A DNA stretch of 64,000 bases from Papaver somniferum. Its lineage: Eukaryota > Streptophyta > Magnoliopsida > Ranunculales > Papaveraceae. The notes under the pieces are model-generated. The model ran no database searches. It saw nothing but the letters and a program-made list of their open reading frames with translations, and was not told the DNA's origin. Every line of letters begins with the position of its first letter. Positions within the stretch are counted from its first letter, which is position 1. This document shows positions 12,217 through 23,475 of the stretch, piece by piece. The stretch spans positions 82,474,374-82,538,373 of the forward strand of contig NC_039368.1 of assembly GCF_003573695.1 (NCBI RefSeq). The letters run 5' to 3'. Made by a program: the position numbers and the translations under genes.

Positions 12217-13739
12217 TGATGTGATTTCAAGTTGTTTTGTAGTAAAAAGTTCGTTGAGACTTGTGAAAGCAATCGATTTTAGACTTAATTTTAAAGCAAA
12301 GAAAATAAAGCAAATAAATGTTGATATGTTGTGAAAAATATGGAGAGGCTGGAGCTAGGATTTCACCATTCATCAATACTTATGTGGTTCTAAATTAATT
12401 TATATCATGCGATTTAGACAATTGATTCGATTCTAAAGTATTGCCAAAATCAGATTCCCAAAAATATCAAATGTTAGTCGCAAGTATAACGCATCAAGAG
12501 TCTAAAACTAAGCATGCATCATCAACAGAAAACACATTTGATTAATAAGAATCATTTAATTTATTTTTTATCAATGCAATTAATCATATAAAAATATTGC
12601 ATAAATTTATAAAATAAATATTACCACATAATTCTTGAGAGAATGGCTTCCTCCGTCGCCCCAAGGATTGGGTTTAGCTCATCATTGGGAAAAAACACTC
12701 AAAATTCATTTTTTATTGCTCAATGGTGGTGTACAAATGATGAAATGGGAGAAACAATGATAAGCGGGTTTGCAACAGTTATAAGTGTTACAAACTGAAA
12801 AGAACGATAGAACAGTACTGTCGCTGATTCTCGACCCACGCTCGTGTGTCGTTTCCACTGTTGAAAAACGACTGTCTTGGATGGTCTATTCTTCGCGTTC
12901 TTCAGATGAACAACTGTAGAAAAATATTTCTGGAACTTGATTTTTTTCGACCCTGTGATGCTCTATAATCTCCCAAACTCTCCGTAAACCCTTATATGAC
13001 CCAAGGGACTTTATTTATACCCGAAAGATGCATCGAATCTCCTCCATAACTTCACAAATTCTCGGCAGTGAAAGAAAATATTTTTCGGATATTTTCTTTC
13101 CTGTTTTAGATTCTTATGCGTTTTACAGCTGCAAACTCTCCTTGTTTAACTCTTACACACCTCTATCATTCTCCCAGCAACAACAGACGCGTGAAAATCT
13201 TCCCCTTTTTCACGTACTCCCCTGTTTTGCTCCATGACATGATTCAGCCAATTCTGATCCAAACGAACACCCATAACATGCCTGATATGAAAAACCACAA
13301 CTACCCATGAAGTTTCAGCCATTTAAACTCTGTAGAACATCGCCAAAATCTTGATTAAAAATATGCCAGTTCATTATAAAGTTTTCCCGCCAAATTTTAT
13401 TTTTAAACGAAGAAGAAGGTGTCCCCCTAACCAAACCAGGGGTGCGAATAGCAGGTGGTGCTCTGGGGGTGCAAATAGCAGGTAGTGTGCCCCTTAGTAA
13501 TTGGGTGCTGAGGATGAATTTGGGCTATGCATAACCCTAGGTGCCCCTTAGCCAAATCTGGGGTCCGTAAAGCAAATGTCCTTTGGGGGTCCAAATAGCA
13601 CTTTTTGAGAAACTTTTTCTACACAAGTGTATTTCTCCAAAAACACCTACACAAACATAAAAACACCATAATAAGTACAAAATCAAGCACTAGCAATAGA
13701 GACACTGGGGACAATTCAGACACAAAAGTGTGTCTATCA
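12217..13739 (-). repeat. Athila-like element, 5' LTR
   Basis: TGATGTGATTTC to GTGTCTATCA, paired with 2957-4497. It is followed at 13740-13744 by the target duplication CAGAA. It should carry the element's promoter; on the minus strand I did not identify a single convincing TATA box. Confidence 0.92.
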
Positions 13740-14038
13740 CAGAACCCTCACGATCCTTTGATAAAGCCTACTAACATGGGCTAGAACTTAATCCTGCTAA
13801 ATCAAAAAGTCACCCAAACCATAAGGGTTCACAATATATGAGATCGAGTATTAAGGTAGTAAAACCGAAATCAAACATCCCATAAACATACATAGCAATA
13901 AAATAAAAGCATTCAAGCACAGGCTATGTAAACCAAAAACTATCACAAGAAAAATTACCAATCAAATAATTTTATCCATAATAGACCAATACAATCAATG
14001 AAAGAAATCAAAAATTGATGTATATTTTTCTTTGCAAC

Positions 14039-14380
14039 CTAGTCCTTCATGTCATAACTGAATGAAGGTGGATTACTACTTTTCAGCTTTTGAATTTCTT
14101 CAAGTAGAAAGCCTTGTTGCTTGACCAGAATCTCTTGCAGATGAGAAATTTTCGTGAAGGATTCTGCAAAAGCATGTAATTCTATCTTTGATTGAACACA
14201 AAAGTGTGTCAATCCCTCACTACACTGATCTGTCTTCAGATTATTATCTCTTTCCTTCTTGCTAAGCCAATCTCCCTTTCTGATTATACCCTTAATATCA
14301 AGAGATAATCCAGACTTAGTTTTAAGATGATCTTTCTGATCTTGCATCTTCTCAAGGGAAACCGTTTGATCCAGACCCAT
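14039..14380 (-). CDS. Small unrecognised ORF downstream of gag in element 1 (helical, charged)
   Basis: 113 codons, ATG at 14380. The sequence is rich in Lys, Glu, Gln and Asp with heptad-like leucines (LQEILVKQQGFLLEEIQKL), suggesting a coiled coil. There is no transmembrane segment or signal peptide. It follows gag in the same direction within element 1, between gag (14693) and the 3' non-coding part. Element 2 has a different helical ORF in the equivalent place (22912-23358). I do not recognise a family. It may be a leftover of a longer gag-pol frame or an element-specific accessory protein. Confidence 0.35.
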   Translation of the reverse strand: MGLDQTVSLEKMQDQKDHLKTKSGLSLDIKGIIRKGDWLSKKERDNNLKTDQCSEGLTHFCVQSKIELHAFAESFTKISHLQEILVKQQGFLLEEIQKLKSSNPPSFSYDMKD

Positions 14381-14692
14381 AGTTCAGACAAGGAATGATC
14401 AAAATAGGAGAAGAATCTTTTTATATTTTTCATACGACCGAAAATATAACATTCCTAAAAATACTAATATATCAAATATCTTCAAATACTAGATATTATT
14501 TCCATAATCTACACAAAAGTGCCTTGATTTTTCTTCTTCCTCACTCAAAGATTTGGCACACGTGGTGTGGAAAGAATTCTAATACCGATCAAGTGGCATT
14601 AATATGAGATTTTCTCTCATTATGGAATTTTGAACAACCAGATTGTTCTTGATCTAGTATAGTATGAAAAGATCTCCTTTTGTTACCCCGAA

Positions 14693-15667
14693 CTAACGAA
14701 GTATCTTGGGATAGACTTGAATTGCATGCGCAACAATTAGCAATTCTGTTTTTAAGACAATATTTGCATCTTGTCTTATTTTTCCCTTTTCATTGAGTGA
14801 TTTAATAACATCGGAAGACATGTTCATTCTTAAAATGGGTAAATCACTAATGGAGGAGGAATAAATAAGATTGACAACTAATGCAATGTTAGCTGTTTCC
14901 TCTTCTTCAGAATCGTATGAATCAGAGGTCTCATCAAGAGTTACAGCTAATGCCTTGCTTCCAGTGTATTTATTAAGATTGGGACAGTCTTTAGCAATAT
15001 GACCAAACCCTTTACACTTGAAGCACTGCGGCTGATATTCATCATCTTCTTCATGATCCTTTTTGACAGGAACTCGATCATGCGGACGAGAAGATCGATA
15101 AGTATCCTTAACAAATCTCTTGTTTATTTTCTTCAAGAGATCTCGAAACTGTCTAGTAATTAATGACAATGATTGTTCAATTTCATCATCAGAATTTTCT
15201 GCAATCTGTTCATCTGAATCATCCAACTGTGTATTCTTTTCCATTAGAACTTTTGGAATTCCTGCTTTAAAAGTGATTCCCTTACTTTGAATAGATTGTG
15301 ATTCATGATCAAATATCTTTAACTTACCAACGAGTGTGCTTCTTGAGAGAGTTGAAAGATCGTTTGCTTCTATGATTGCATGCTTCTTAGAATCATATCT
15401 AGATAGCAACGATCTGTGAATCTTGGATACCATATCCTTTTCAGAAATATTCTTTCCTAACGAGAAAGAAGCATTAATTATCTCAAAGAGTTTAATGTAA
15501 AACTCCTCAAAAGTGTCGTTGTCATCCATTCGAAGGTTTTCCCAATCGGAAGTGAGAGTTTGAAGTCTTGGATTCTTTCCCTGACGAATTTCCTTCGAAT
15601 ACGATCTGAAGATTATCCTAAGCTTCTTTCTAAGTTTGACATGTTGACACATGATGTTGTAAATCAC
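14693..15667 (-). pseudogene. Element 1 gag, main part (UBN2-type capsid plus zinc knuckle)
   Basis: 324 codons. The phrase LTSDWENLRMDDNDTFEEFYIKLFEI followed by LLSRYDSKKHAIIEANDLSTLS is the UBN2/copia gag core. The C-terminal CCHC knuckle CFKCKGFGHIAKDC (C-X2-C-X4-H-X4-C) lies near 15034-14993. The 15758-15961 segment lies upstream in the same frame, separated by at least two stops. After the knuckle the frame ends at 14693 with no protease or integrase following. The protein would package element RNA. Opening codons around YNIMCQHVKLRKKLR look shifted relative to element 2, so the N-terminal join is damaged. Confidence 0.75.
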
Positions 15668-15757
15668 GACTTACAACATGATAATAGCATTCAAGCCATC
15701 TGAATTCTGCTTTGCAAGTGCCTTTTCTTCGTTTGAAAACTCTACTAAACGTTTAGA

Positions 15758-15961
15758 CTAAGTTTCTGAATTTTCTATCTTTGGACGAATATAACCATCG
15801 ACGAATAATAGCCAAGTATTAAAGTCTCGTGATTGAAGAAAAGATCTCATAGCATATTTCCACCATAAATAGTTTGTTCCGTCAAATCTTGGAGGTACGT
15901 TAATTGAAGTCGATTCATGAGAACTCGAGCTCATTCTTATAGGTTGGATCGCACCAAACAC
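15758..15961 (-). pseudogene. Element 1 gag, N-terminal segment
   Basis: 67 codons, with the copia gag N-terminal signature PPRFDGTNYLWWKYAMRSFL then FVDGYIRPKI (DUF4219/UBN2 type). Only about 30 bp separates it from the primer site. It ends in TAG; the same frame resumes toward 15667. The gag start is probably the ATG of MSSSSHESTS, inside this segment. Confidence 0.75.
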
Positions 15962-15989
15962 AGATTTTTATATCTTTTCGTGTTTGCCT

Positions 15990-16001
15990 GCTCTGGTACC
16001 A
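15990..16001 (-). other. Primer-binding site of element 1 (initiator tRNA-Met type)
   Basis: The minus strand reads TGGTACCAGAGC, two bases inside the LTR end. It differs at one position from the standard TGGTATCAGAGC found in element 2 at 25081-25092. Confidence 0.85.
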
Positions 16002-16003
16002 AT

Positions 16004-17328
16004 TGAAAAATTGAGGATACCCAAATATACCTCAAGCTAAAACTTTTCCTACCTATAAGTCTTTTCTCCGAAAGTGATTGTCTTTGGACTGAGTCGAGAC
16101 AATACAACTAATCAATTCACACTTCGTGTGATCGTCTATGGATACGAGATCGAGACAATACAACAACAAAGTATGTTTACTTGATACAAAGGTTCGGACT
16201 TAACCAAACACAATAGGATTGCTTATCAAGTAAATAGGAATTAACGTTTGTGTAATTTACTTTAATTATAATAACACAAGTATAATGCGGAAAATAAAAG
16301 TAAATGACACAGCAAGATTTTGTTAACGAGAAAACCGCAAATGCAGAAAAAACCCCGGGACCTTGTCCAGAATTGAATACTCTCAGGATTAAGCCGCTAC
16401 ACAAAATTACACCTAACTTCATATAGTTGAGACGAAGTAACTAACCCTATAGTTCACCTAGTTCCGCCTGTATTCCCACGCCTCCAACTTATAAATAAGT
16501 CACGTACTTGGAAAAATTCCTTTGGTTCGTATTCCAAACAGTAAAGGAACAACAAATCTGTTTGGTATCAACTCTATTCAACCAAGTGATATGAGTCAGA
16601 CAAAGGCTCTTCCGTTTATCTTAACATAAACTCCTTCGCCAGGTCCTTAGATCTATCTTATGTTAAATTAATGAAGTAATCGTTTACGATTAAGCAAACA
16701 ACACCTTTAATCCGAAGAAATGTGTTGATGCCGATCTACTCAATTAATACATCCAACCTACCACAAGGATAAACTGATTATTAATTGGATTCTCTTTTAC
16801 CGAAACAAGTATTGTGCACACCAAAGATTATAAAACCCAAGTCAGATCTTCAATATCTTCAATATCTTCTTTGTCTTCTTAAATATTCAATAAAAACCTG
16901 CACACAATCACTTGAATATCTTGTGATCAATCACGCACACAACGGAGTATGTTAACAATGGATTATCACAAGATCGTCTTTAGAACTAACAACAGTCTAA
17001 AGATTCCTGTTGAAACTCTGAACTAGTTTGAGTGAATCTTATATCATAAGAGAATATTCTCAAGAATAAACTAACTAGGTGCAATCAGATTTCAACCACC
17101 GTTAGTCAGTCAAATCAATCGAAAACAAAAGATAAATCGCAATTATCTAGTTTCCCACAAACGGTACACGCTACAACTTCTCAATCTCAAAGAAGACTTT
17201 AAACTGAGCGTCCGTAAGAGATTTCTCCTAATTAGGTTACTCTCCTCTTCTAATAGGAGGCTACACCAGTAACAACAACAAAAGAGGAAGTCTTTTGTTA
17301 CGAAGGATTAGTTTGCTAGAAAGGCAAA
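16004..17328 (-). repeat. Element 1 right LTR (5' LTR), first part, interrupted by element 2
   Basis: Starts TGAAAAATTGAGG next to the primer site and stops where element 2 begins at 17329. The LTR resumes after 27511. Contains no gene. A phrase with AACGAGAAAACCGCAAATGC near 16323 recurs in element 2 LTRs (near 17690 and 25458), so these LTR families are related over part of their length. Confidence 0.8.
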
Positions 17329-20300
17329 TGAAAAAACGAGGGTCTAATAACACCACTCAATATTTCCCTTAGAAATCTGTATGGACAAACTCGAATATAC
17401 TTTTAAGAGAATCAACAAGACTCAATCAATTAAAAGTATATCAACGAGTTTATATCTCTCTCTTGATTTGATTTCCTTAAACAGAAACTGCGAGTACTAA
17501 TCAAATACAACGAATAACTTGGATGATACCAAAGACTAATATCCAAGGATCAATCAATGACAATCAGTAACCAAAGGTTAGATTACTCTAATTGATGATC
17601 TAACGCACAACCTGTATTATTTCAATTATAAAGATGGAACAATATAATATGGAAACTGAAATAACAAAGACACCAGAAATTTTGTTAACGTGGAAACCGC
17701 AAATGCAGAAAAACCCCGGGAACTAGTCCAGATTGAACACACACTGTATTAAGCCTCTACAGACACTAGCCTACTCCAAGCTAACTTCATACTGGACTGT
17801 AGTTGAACCCCAATCAGTCTCCCACTGATCCAAGGTACAATGTACTCCATATGCCTCTAATCCCAGCAGGATACTGCGCACTTGATTCCCTTAGCTGATC
17901 TCACCCACAACTAAGAGTTGCTACGACACAAAATCGCAGGCTTTAACTATAAAAAAATCTGTCTCACACAGACAAGTCTATCAAAGGATCAATCTGTCTC
18001 CCACAAAAAAAAACCTAAAGTTTTTGTTCCGTATTTTGATAATAATCAAGGTGAAAAGGAACCAATTGATAATCCGCTCTTATATTCCCGAAGAACATCC
18101 TAGATAAATCAATCACCTCACAACAATCTTATCGTATGGTAGCGAAACAAGATGTTGCAGAATCACAAACAATGAGACCAAGATATTTGTGACTACTTTT
18201 TATATCTTGCCTATCGGAGATATAAATCTCAAGCCAATCAATCTGATTGTACTCGTACGATAGAATATGCAAGATCATATCACACAACTACGATAAAAGT
18301 AGTATCGTTCTGGCTTCACAATCCCAATGAAGTCTTTAAGTCGTTAACATGGTTTTAGAATAAGAAAACCAAAGGTTAAAGGAGAAACGACTCTAGCACG
18401 CAAACTAGTATCACACGTGAGGTGTGGGGATTAGTTTTGCAGAGTTGCTAGATGTCCCTTTATATAGTCTTTAAAATCAGGGTTTCGCCTTGGTCACAAA
18501 GCAAACGATATCCACCGTTAGATGAAAACCTGATTTAGATTCAAGCTAATATTTCTCAACCGTTAGATCAAAAACTTAGCTTGTTATAGACAAATTAAAT
18601 GTATGCTTATAGGTTTTTTAACCGTACCCAAACGTGTACATTGTTGGTTCAACAATAGTTAACCAAAAGGTTAGCCATATGAACATTTCATACCAACCAT
18701 ATTCTTCTTCACCATAACTAGTTCAAGTGACTCAAATGAACTAGTTAGAGAGTTGTTCAATTGCAATAAAATCTTATCTACTACACAAGACACAATTGAA
18801 GCAAAGATGATTTGATTCACTTGAATCGGTTCATGAACTTTATAGCCACGGTTTGCAATTTGCATTCCTTAGTCTTTATATTTTTGATGATGTTGTAGTA
18901 ATGAGGTTCAAACTCTCAGACTTGTGAAGATTAAATTTAAAGATTTGATAAAATTATATATACAAAAATATTAACAATGGGTGCGAGAGGTAACCAAGAC
19001 ACTAGATTCAACTATTATGCAAAATTGAATGATAAATATTTCAAAACACTATTCAATTCTTAAGTCCTCTTTTATCTTTAATTCACTATCAGTCATATAG
19101 ATTCTCAAACATTATTTGTAAACTTTAAGCATAGATCATCAAGAGATTAAACCAAGCATAACCTATCAAACTGAATAACAAATAAGTAAGACAATCATTC
19201 AAATAATTTAAAACTCTGCAAAAGCAGTGATTAGGTGAATTATATAATTAAATGAAATAGTTACCCATTTATGTTGCGTGAATATCTTCCTCCATTGCCT
19301 TGGTTACGAGGGAATTAGCCGCTCATCATGTTGGAAAAACTCTCAAAATATTTCATTGATGCTCAAAAATGGTTTACAAATGATGAGAATAGGAGAAATA
19401 CAATAAAACCGGGTTTGTAACAATTATATTTGTTACAAACCAGAGAACTACGACCCTCAGTGACAAAATAAAACTGCCGCAGCTGTGTCGCAAACGCTGT
19501 AGCAAATAAGTCTGCCTGATGTACGACCCACAGGTGTGAGTCGTTATTACTGTAGAAAAACAACTGCTGGTGCAGGTCCTTTCTTCGTGTTCTTCATGTT
19601 CATCAGCAGCAGCAGCAGCAGAAACCGAGTTTGGGAAAACTCGAATTTCTTCTTCTCTGGCTCTCCTCAGCCCCCCCAGACTCTCGACACCCCTTCTAAG
19701 ACACCCAGGGAAGCTATTTATAGCCAACAGACCCATCGAATCTCGCTCATTCACTCCATATAATTCTTTTTGACTCGGCAGTAAAGAAAATATTTCTGGG
19801 AATATTTTCTTTCCTGTTTCATATTCTCACGCGTTTTCAAGCCTCCAAATTACCCTATTTAACTCCTTCACGCTCCAACAGGCTGTGAGGGTCTTCCATG
19901 CACGCACAAAACACGTTGAATCTTCTCCAAATCACGTGAAACCCGTGATATACACGAACTGCCCTGTTTTCAACCCGTGAATTGTTTAGATGATTCTAGA
20001 CAATTCTGGTCGAACCAAACGCCCACAGTGTGTTTAATAGGCCATATCACAATTATCTACCAAAAATCAGCCATTGAATCTCCCTAGAACACGTTCAACA
20101 ATTCGATCAAAAATCTGCAGAAGTGTTCTCCATTTTCCCGCCAAAAACAAAATTCAAATGGAGAAGATGACCTCCCCCTAATCCTGTACTGGGGTGCGAA
20201 TAGCAGATGCCTTTTGGGGTGACCTGGGGTGCCCCTTAGTAATTGAGGTTCCCCTTATCCAACGGTGAGAGTCCGAATAACACGTGTCCTCCGGGGCTTT

Positions 20301-21202
20301 TACCAACTTTTCGAGCCGAATTTTCCAAAAAATGTTTATTTTCCAAAGGTGCCTACAAACACATAAAACACCAAAATTAGTACAAACTCGAGTGCCAACA
20401 ATATATAGTACTGAGATCAAATTAAACACAAAAATGTGTCTATCAACTTTCCGCCGGTTCGCAGACTGGGTTCACGGATTGGTACTCACGTAACAACTTT
20501 GTCAACTCCAGCAGAATTTCTCGGAATGAGAAGTTCGGCAGTTCGCGGACTTGGCAACAGGCCATTCTTCCGGTTTCTCTTGATCAACAAAGTTCGCAAA
20601 CTTTGGTTCAAGGAATAATACTTATGCACATATGTGTTTCCAAAACAATAATCATGTCCATCATTGGTTATGTAATCTAAACTCTCAGTCCAATTATTGA
20701 AACATTCTTAGAGGACGTTATATAGTTGTTACACCATTTCTCGTCAAAGAAATTTTCAAAGTGATTGAAACATATCATGACTTTCGTCACTAGGTAAAGA
20801 TAAACATGGTCGAAGTGAAACGCTTACCAACACATATTTCGAGATATAGATAGGCGAGGTATACTCGGATCGAAATACCAAATGTGTATAATCTAAGTCT
20901 ATATATAGCATACGAATTTTTGTCTCAAGAAGTAGGAGATAGAGTAGATAGACTTTTGAGTGAAAGATAAGCTCAAGTCTTCACATAACTTTTTGTCGAG
21001 AAGTTCCACCGGTTCCTTGAGTAGTTTTTCTTCTTGTATGATGAATCGCAATGAAGTCCTTGAGGTCAACTACACTTTCTATCCTAGTCCGAGACTTAGC
21101 TATAGTGGACTAGAAATCAAGACTTATAGTTTTGATCACTAACATTGACAAACATGCTTGAGATAGCAACGCATGCGAGTTCGACCGAGCAGTGCTCTAA
21201 CA
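17329..21202 (-). repeat. Element 2 left LTR (3' LTR), carrying a nested solo LTR
   Basis: Matches 25095-27511 on both sides of the insertion, for example 18671-18865 against 26442-26636. The insert is 18885-20445. About 116 bp present in the right LTR (26652-26767) are missing next to the insert. Ends CA at 21201-21202, then the polypurine tract. Confidence 0.85.
18885..20445 (-). mobile_element. Solo LTR of an Athila-type element
   Basis: Starts TGATGATG and ends GTGTCTATCA like the full Athila here. The interior shares blocks with the LTRs at 2957 and 47288: the grape-like order TACAAATGATGA, GAGAAATACAATAAAACC, ACGACCCACAGGTGTGAGTC and CGGCAGT(A/G)AAGAAAATATT. There is no interior or second LTR, so it is the product of LTR-LTR recombination. 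Flanks ATTTT and ACTTT differ at one base. Orientation is assigned from the similarity to the minus-strand Athila. It contains a CAG run at 19610-19622 that also occurs in the 47288 copy. Confidence 0.85.
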
Positions 21203-21214
21203 ATCTCCCCCTTT
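21203..21214 (-). other. Polypurine tract of element 2
   Basis: Minus-strand AAAGGGGGAGAT beside the LTR; identical to the element 1 tract. Confidence 0.85.
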
Positions 21215-22911
21215 GTAAATTTTAGTGACAAAACTATCAATACATATGGAATACAAAAAAAGATAAAGAAACTTTAGTAGCTCCTATTCCACATGTCTAA
21301 TCTTCCATATTCCTCGAAATCTTCGTCACTTCCAAGTACTCCAATGATCCCAAAGGTTGTAAGTTTAGCATCACCGTTGTTGAAGATCCGTAGCTATAAC
21401 AATAAGAAAACATCGGTCTCGATCATTGTATACAGTGTCATAGTATTATTACACAGTGTCAAAGTCCAATTGTATCATAACTTCAACAATAATACTATGG
21501 TGATATGTATCACTCTCCCTTAGTCAATACTCCATCTCACATGGAAACCACTCCCCCTTACACAATGATCCGAAAACCATATGTATTTGTAGTGTGAACT
21601 ACATATTAATTCTCCCCTCTTTTGTCAATAGAATTGGCAAAGGTACAAGAACGGGATCATAATAAAATTTCCGTAAGAGACATTTCATGACTAAAAGAAA
21701 AAATACATACCATCTAATTTAGATGCAATTATACAGCCGAAGCTAATAGCATTCATCAAGGATTTTAAAAGATACAAGATAACTTCTTTAAAATTCCACA
21801 TCCGCACACCCCTTAAGATATGACCATTAAGCACAAGTTCAAAAGAACTCTCCCCCATTTGATGTCATTTCCAAGGGAACAACAAGAGCGACCTTAATTT
21901 CAAAAGAAAAGAAGAATTTTTATTGGACACTAAAAACCATGAGAATGATTTTCTATATCCAAAATCTCAATCAAATTAATCACAAGTAAACCCATGATTA
22001 ATTTAATCGGAATACACAATCAAATTAAACACAGAAGTGATCAACTTAATTGATTATGCTCGACATAAGAGAACTTACGGAGCATACGACTAACATACCC
22101 ATCAGAAAATAAATAGTATAGTCGTTCATATACTCAACATAAGAGGAATATTACGGAGTATGAAAATATTCAACTAGATTAATTACAAGAGAACCCATAA
22201 TTAATCTAATTGGAATACACAATCAAACTAATTACAAAAGTAATCAATTTAATTATCATTTGTTTTGCTCGATATAAAAAGACTTATGGAGCAATAACTA
22301 AATAACCAAACAAGATGATTAAGTTAGTTCAAGAATGCTCAACATAAAGTACCTTACGGAACAACCAACAAAGCTAATAAAAAATAATCAACTTGGTTGT
22401 ATCGTGCTCAACATAAGACACATTACGGAGCCTCACAGTATTACATAAAATATGGATCAGTGAAGATCAATACCGTGGAATACACAAGGATTTACTCTAT
22501 CTTCCATCACTATTTTCATAACGATTTTTAATAGACATAATCCTTGAACACAAAAGATTTTAACCTATCTTCCATCAAAGAATTGACAATATAGGCTTAA
22601 CTTTTGTATATGTCAAAAGTCTATTCGTCCTTAAATCAATACATGAATACCAATCATGAACGACTTTACTTTTGAAAAAATATGGGACAACATAGTTCAC
22701 AGACGTAAACACCAATATCCCATAACAAATTGCAATATAACAAATCATAAAGATTAAATACTGCAAACCATCATCCTCCAAATATTTTTAGAATTTAATA
22801 CCAATAAACCTAAAAAAGAACAAGAAGATGAAAAATAATAGCTATGTGTAGTCACAATCATTGCTATTCAAGCACTAGTTATTCTTCCAACTAAACCAAA
22901 AAGAAGACTTA
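21215..22911 (-). other. Element 2 3' non-coding region
   Basis: AT-rich, no credible protein. From about 21950 to 22450 a loose unit recurs, containing a CTCAACATAAGA-like phrase (variants CTCGACATAAGAGA, CTCGATATAAAA, CTCAACATAAAG) followed by TTACGGAG, with TTAATTGATTA-like spacers. The copies lie near 22060, 22135, 22266, 22345 and 22410. Confidence 0.55.
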
Positions 22912-23358
22912 CTAGGCGTTGTAGATCTTTCTCAGAGCATCTACAAAAAACTCCTTCTCATTATTAAAAAACCCATTGATTATGGGATCGTTCAGTTCCT
23001 CTAGATCTTCAGAAATATCATTTAACTCACTAAGTTCTCTTTTTAGATTACTCAGGGTATTCTTGGTCAGAGACATCCTTTGTTCATAGTGAGTTATCTC
23101 TTCCAAAGAGGAAATGATTCGAGATTTTAAATCATTTCGCTTGTTGATGAAAACTTTAACCATGTCTCTAGCATGACAAACAGAAAAGAGACAGTTAGAG
23201 GAAGAACCTTTTCCATTGGATGTTGACTTCTTCTTTATCATTCTCGAGGAAGTGATTTCTTTGCACAGATGTACATTAACTGCTTCTACTGCATTTGTTT
23301 TGGTAGTACCTTTAGTTATATGAGCCATGAGAACGTAATTGAAAGAAGGAGAAAACAA
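22912..23358 (-). CDS. 148-codon unrecognised ORF downstream of gag in element 2 (coiled-coil-like)
   Basis: Open from ATG at 23358 (first residues MFSPSFNYVLMAHITKG; the internal Met of MAHITKG is an alternative start) to a stop at 22912. The middle is Lys/Ser-rich (RMIKKKSTSNGKGSSS). The C-terminal half is strongly helical with charged heptads (SRIISSLEEITHYEQRMSL, NLKRELSELNDISEDLEEL). There is no signal peptide, zinc motif or enzyme motif. It is undamaged although gag beside it has several stops. I do not recognise the family. It could be an accessory protein of this non-autonomous family or captured host sequence. Confidence 0.45.
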   Translation of the reverse strand: MFSPSFNYVLMAHITKGTTKTNAVEAVNVHLCKEITSSRMIKKKSTSNGKGSSSNCLFSVCHARDMVKVFINKRNDLKSRIISSLEEITHYEQRMSLTKNTLSNLKRELSELNDISEDLEELNDPIINGFFNNEKEFFVDALRKIYNA

Positions 23359-23475
23359 ACAATAAAAGGAGATTTATAAGTGTCAAACCCTAGACCATTT
23401 TGACACAGTCTTCCAAGAATAAAAATATTACCTACAAATAAATTGAAATTCACGAACATTGACTTGAGCCACTTC

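Larger units (their letters stand above)
2957..13739 (-). mobile_element. Athila-like Ty3/gypsy retrotransposon, complete ends, decayed coding
   Basis: Flanked by a perfect 5-bp target duplication CAGAA (2952-2956 and 13740-13744). LTRs start TGATGTGATTTC and end GTGTCTATCA. A PBS starting TGGCGCCG (tRNA-Asp type) lies inside the right LTR and a GTTTGGGGGTATT polypurine tract inside the left one, so it reads on the minus strand. The order gag, protease, RT, RNase H, integrase is visible with stops and frameshifts throughout. The gag phrase TLRSGK, the DLGAS protease motif and LTRs of about 1.5 kb fit the Athila lineage. No envelope-like ORF is seen between integrase and the 3' LTR. It inserted into the internal region of element 1. 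Confidence 0.93.

Noticed and set aside
19374..19773. Ser/Ala-rich ORFs around 19.4-19.8 kb on both strands
   Set aside because: They fall within the solo LTR; the apparent signal is the CAG run and pyrimidine-rich sequence.
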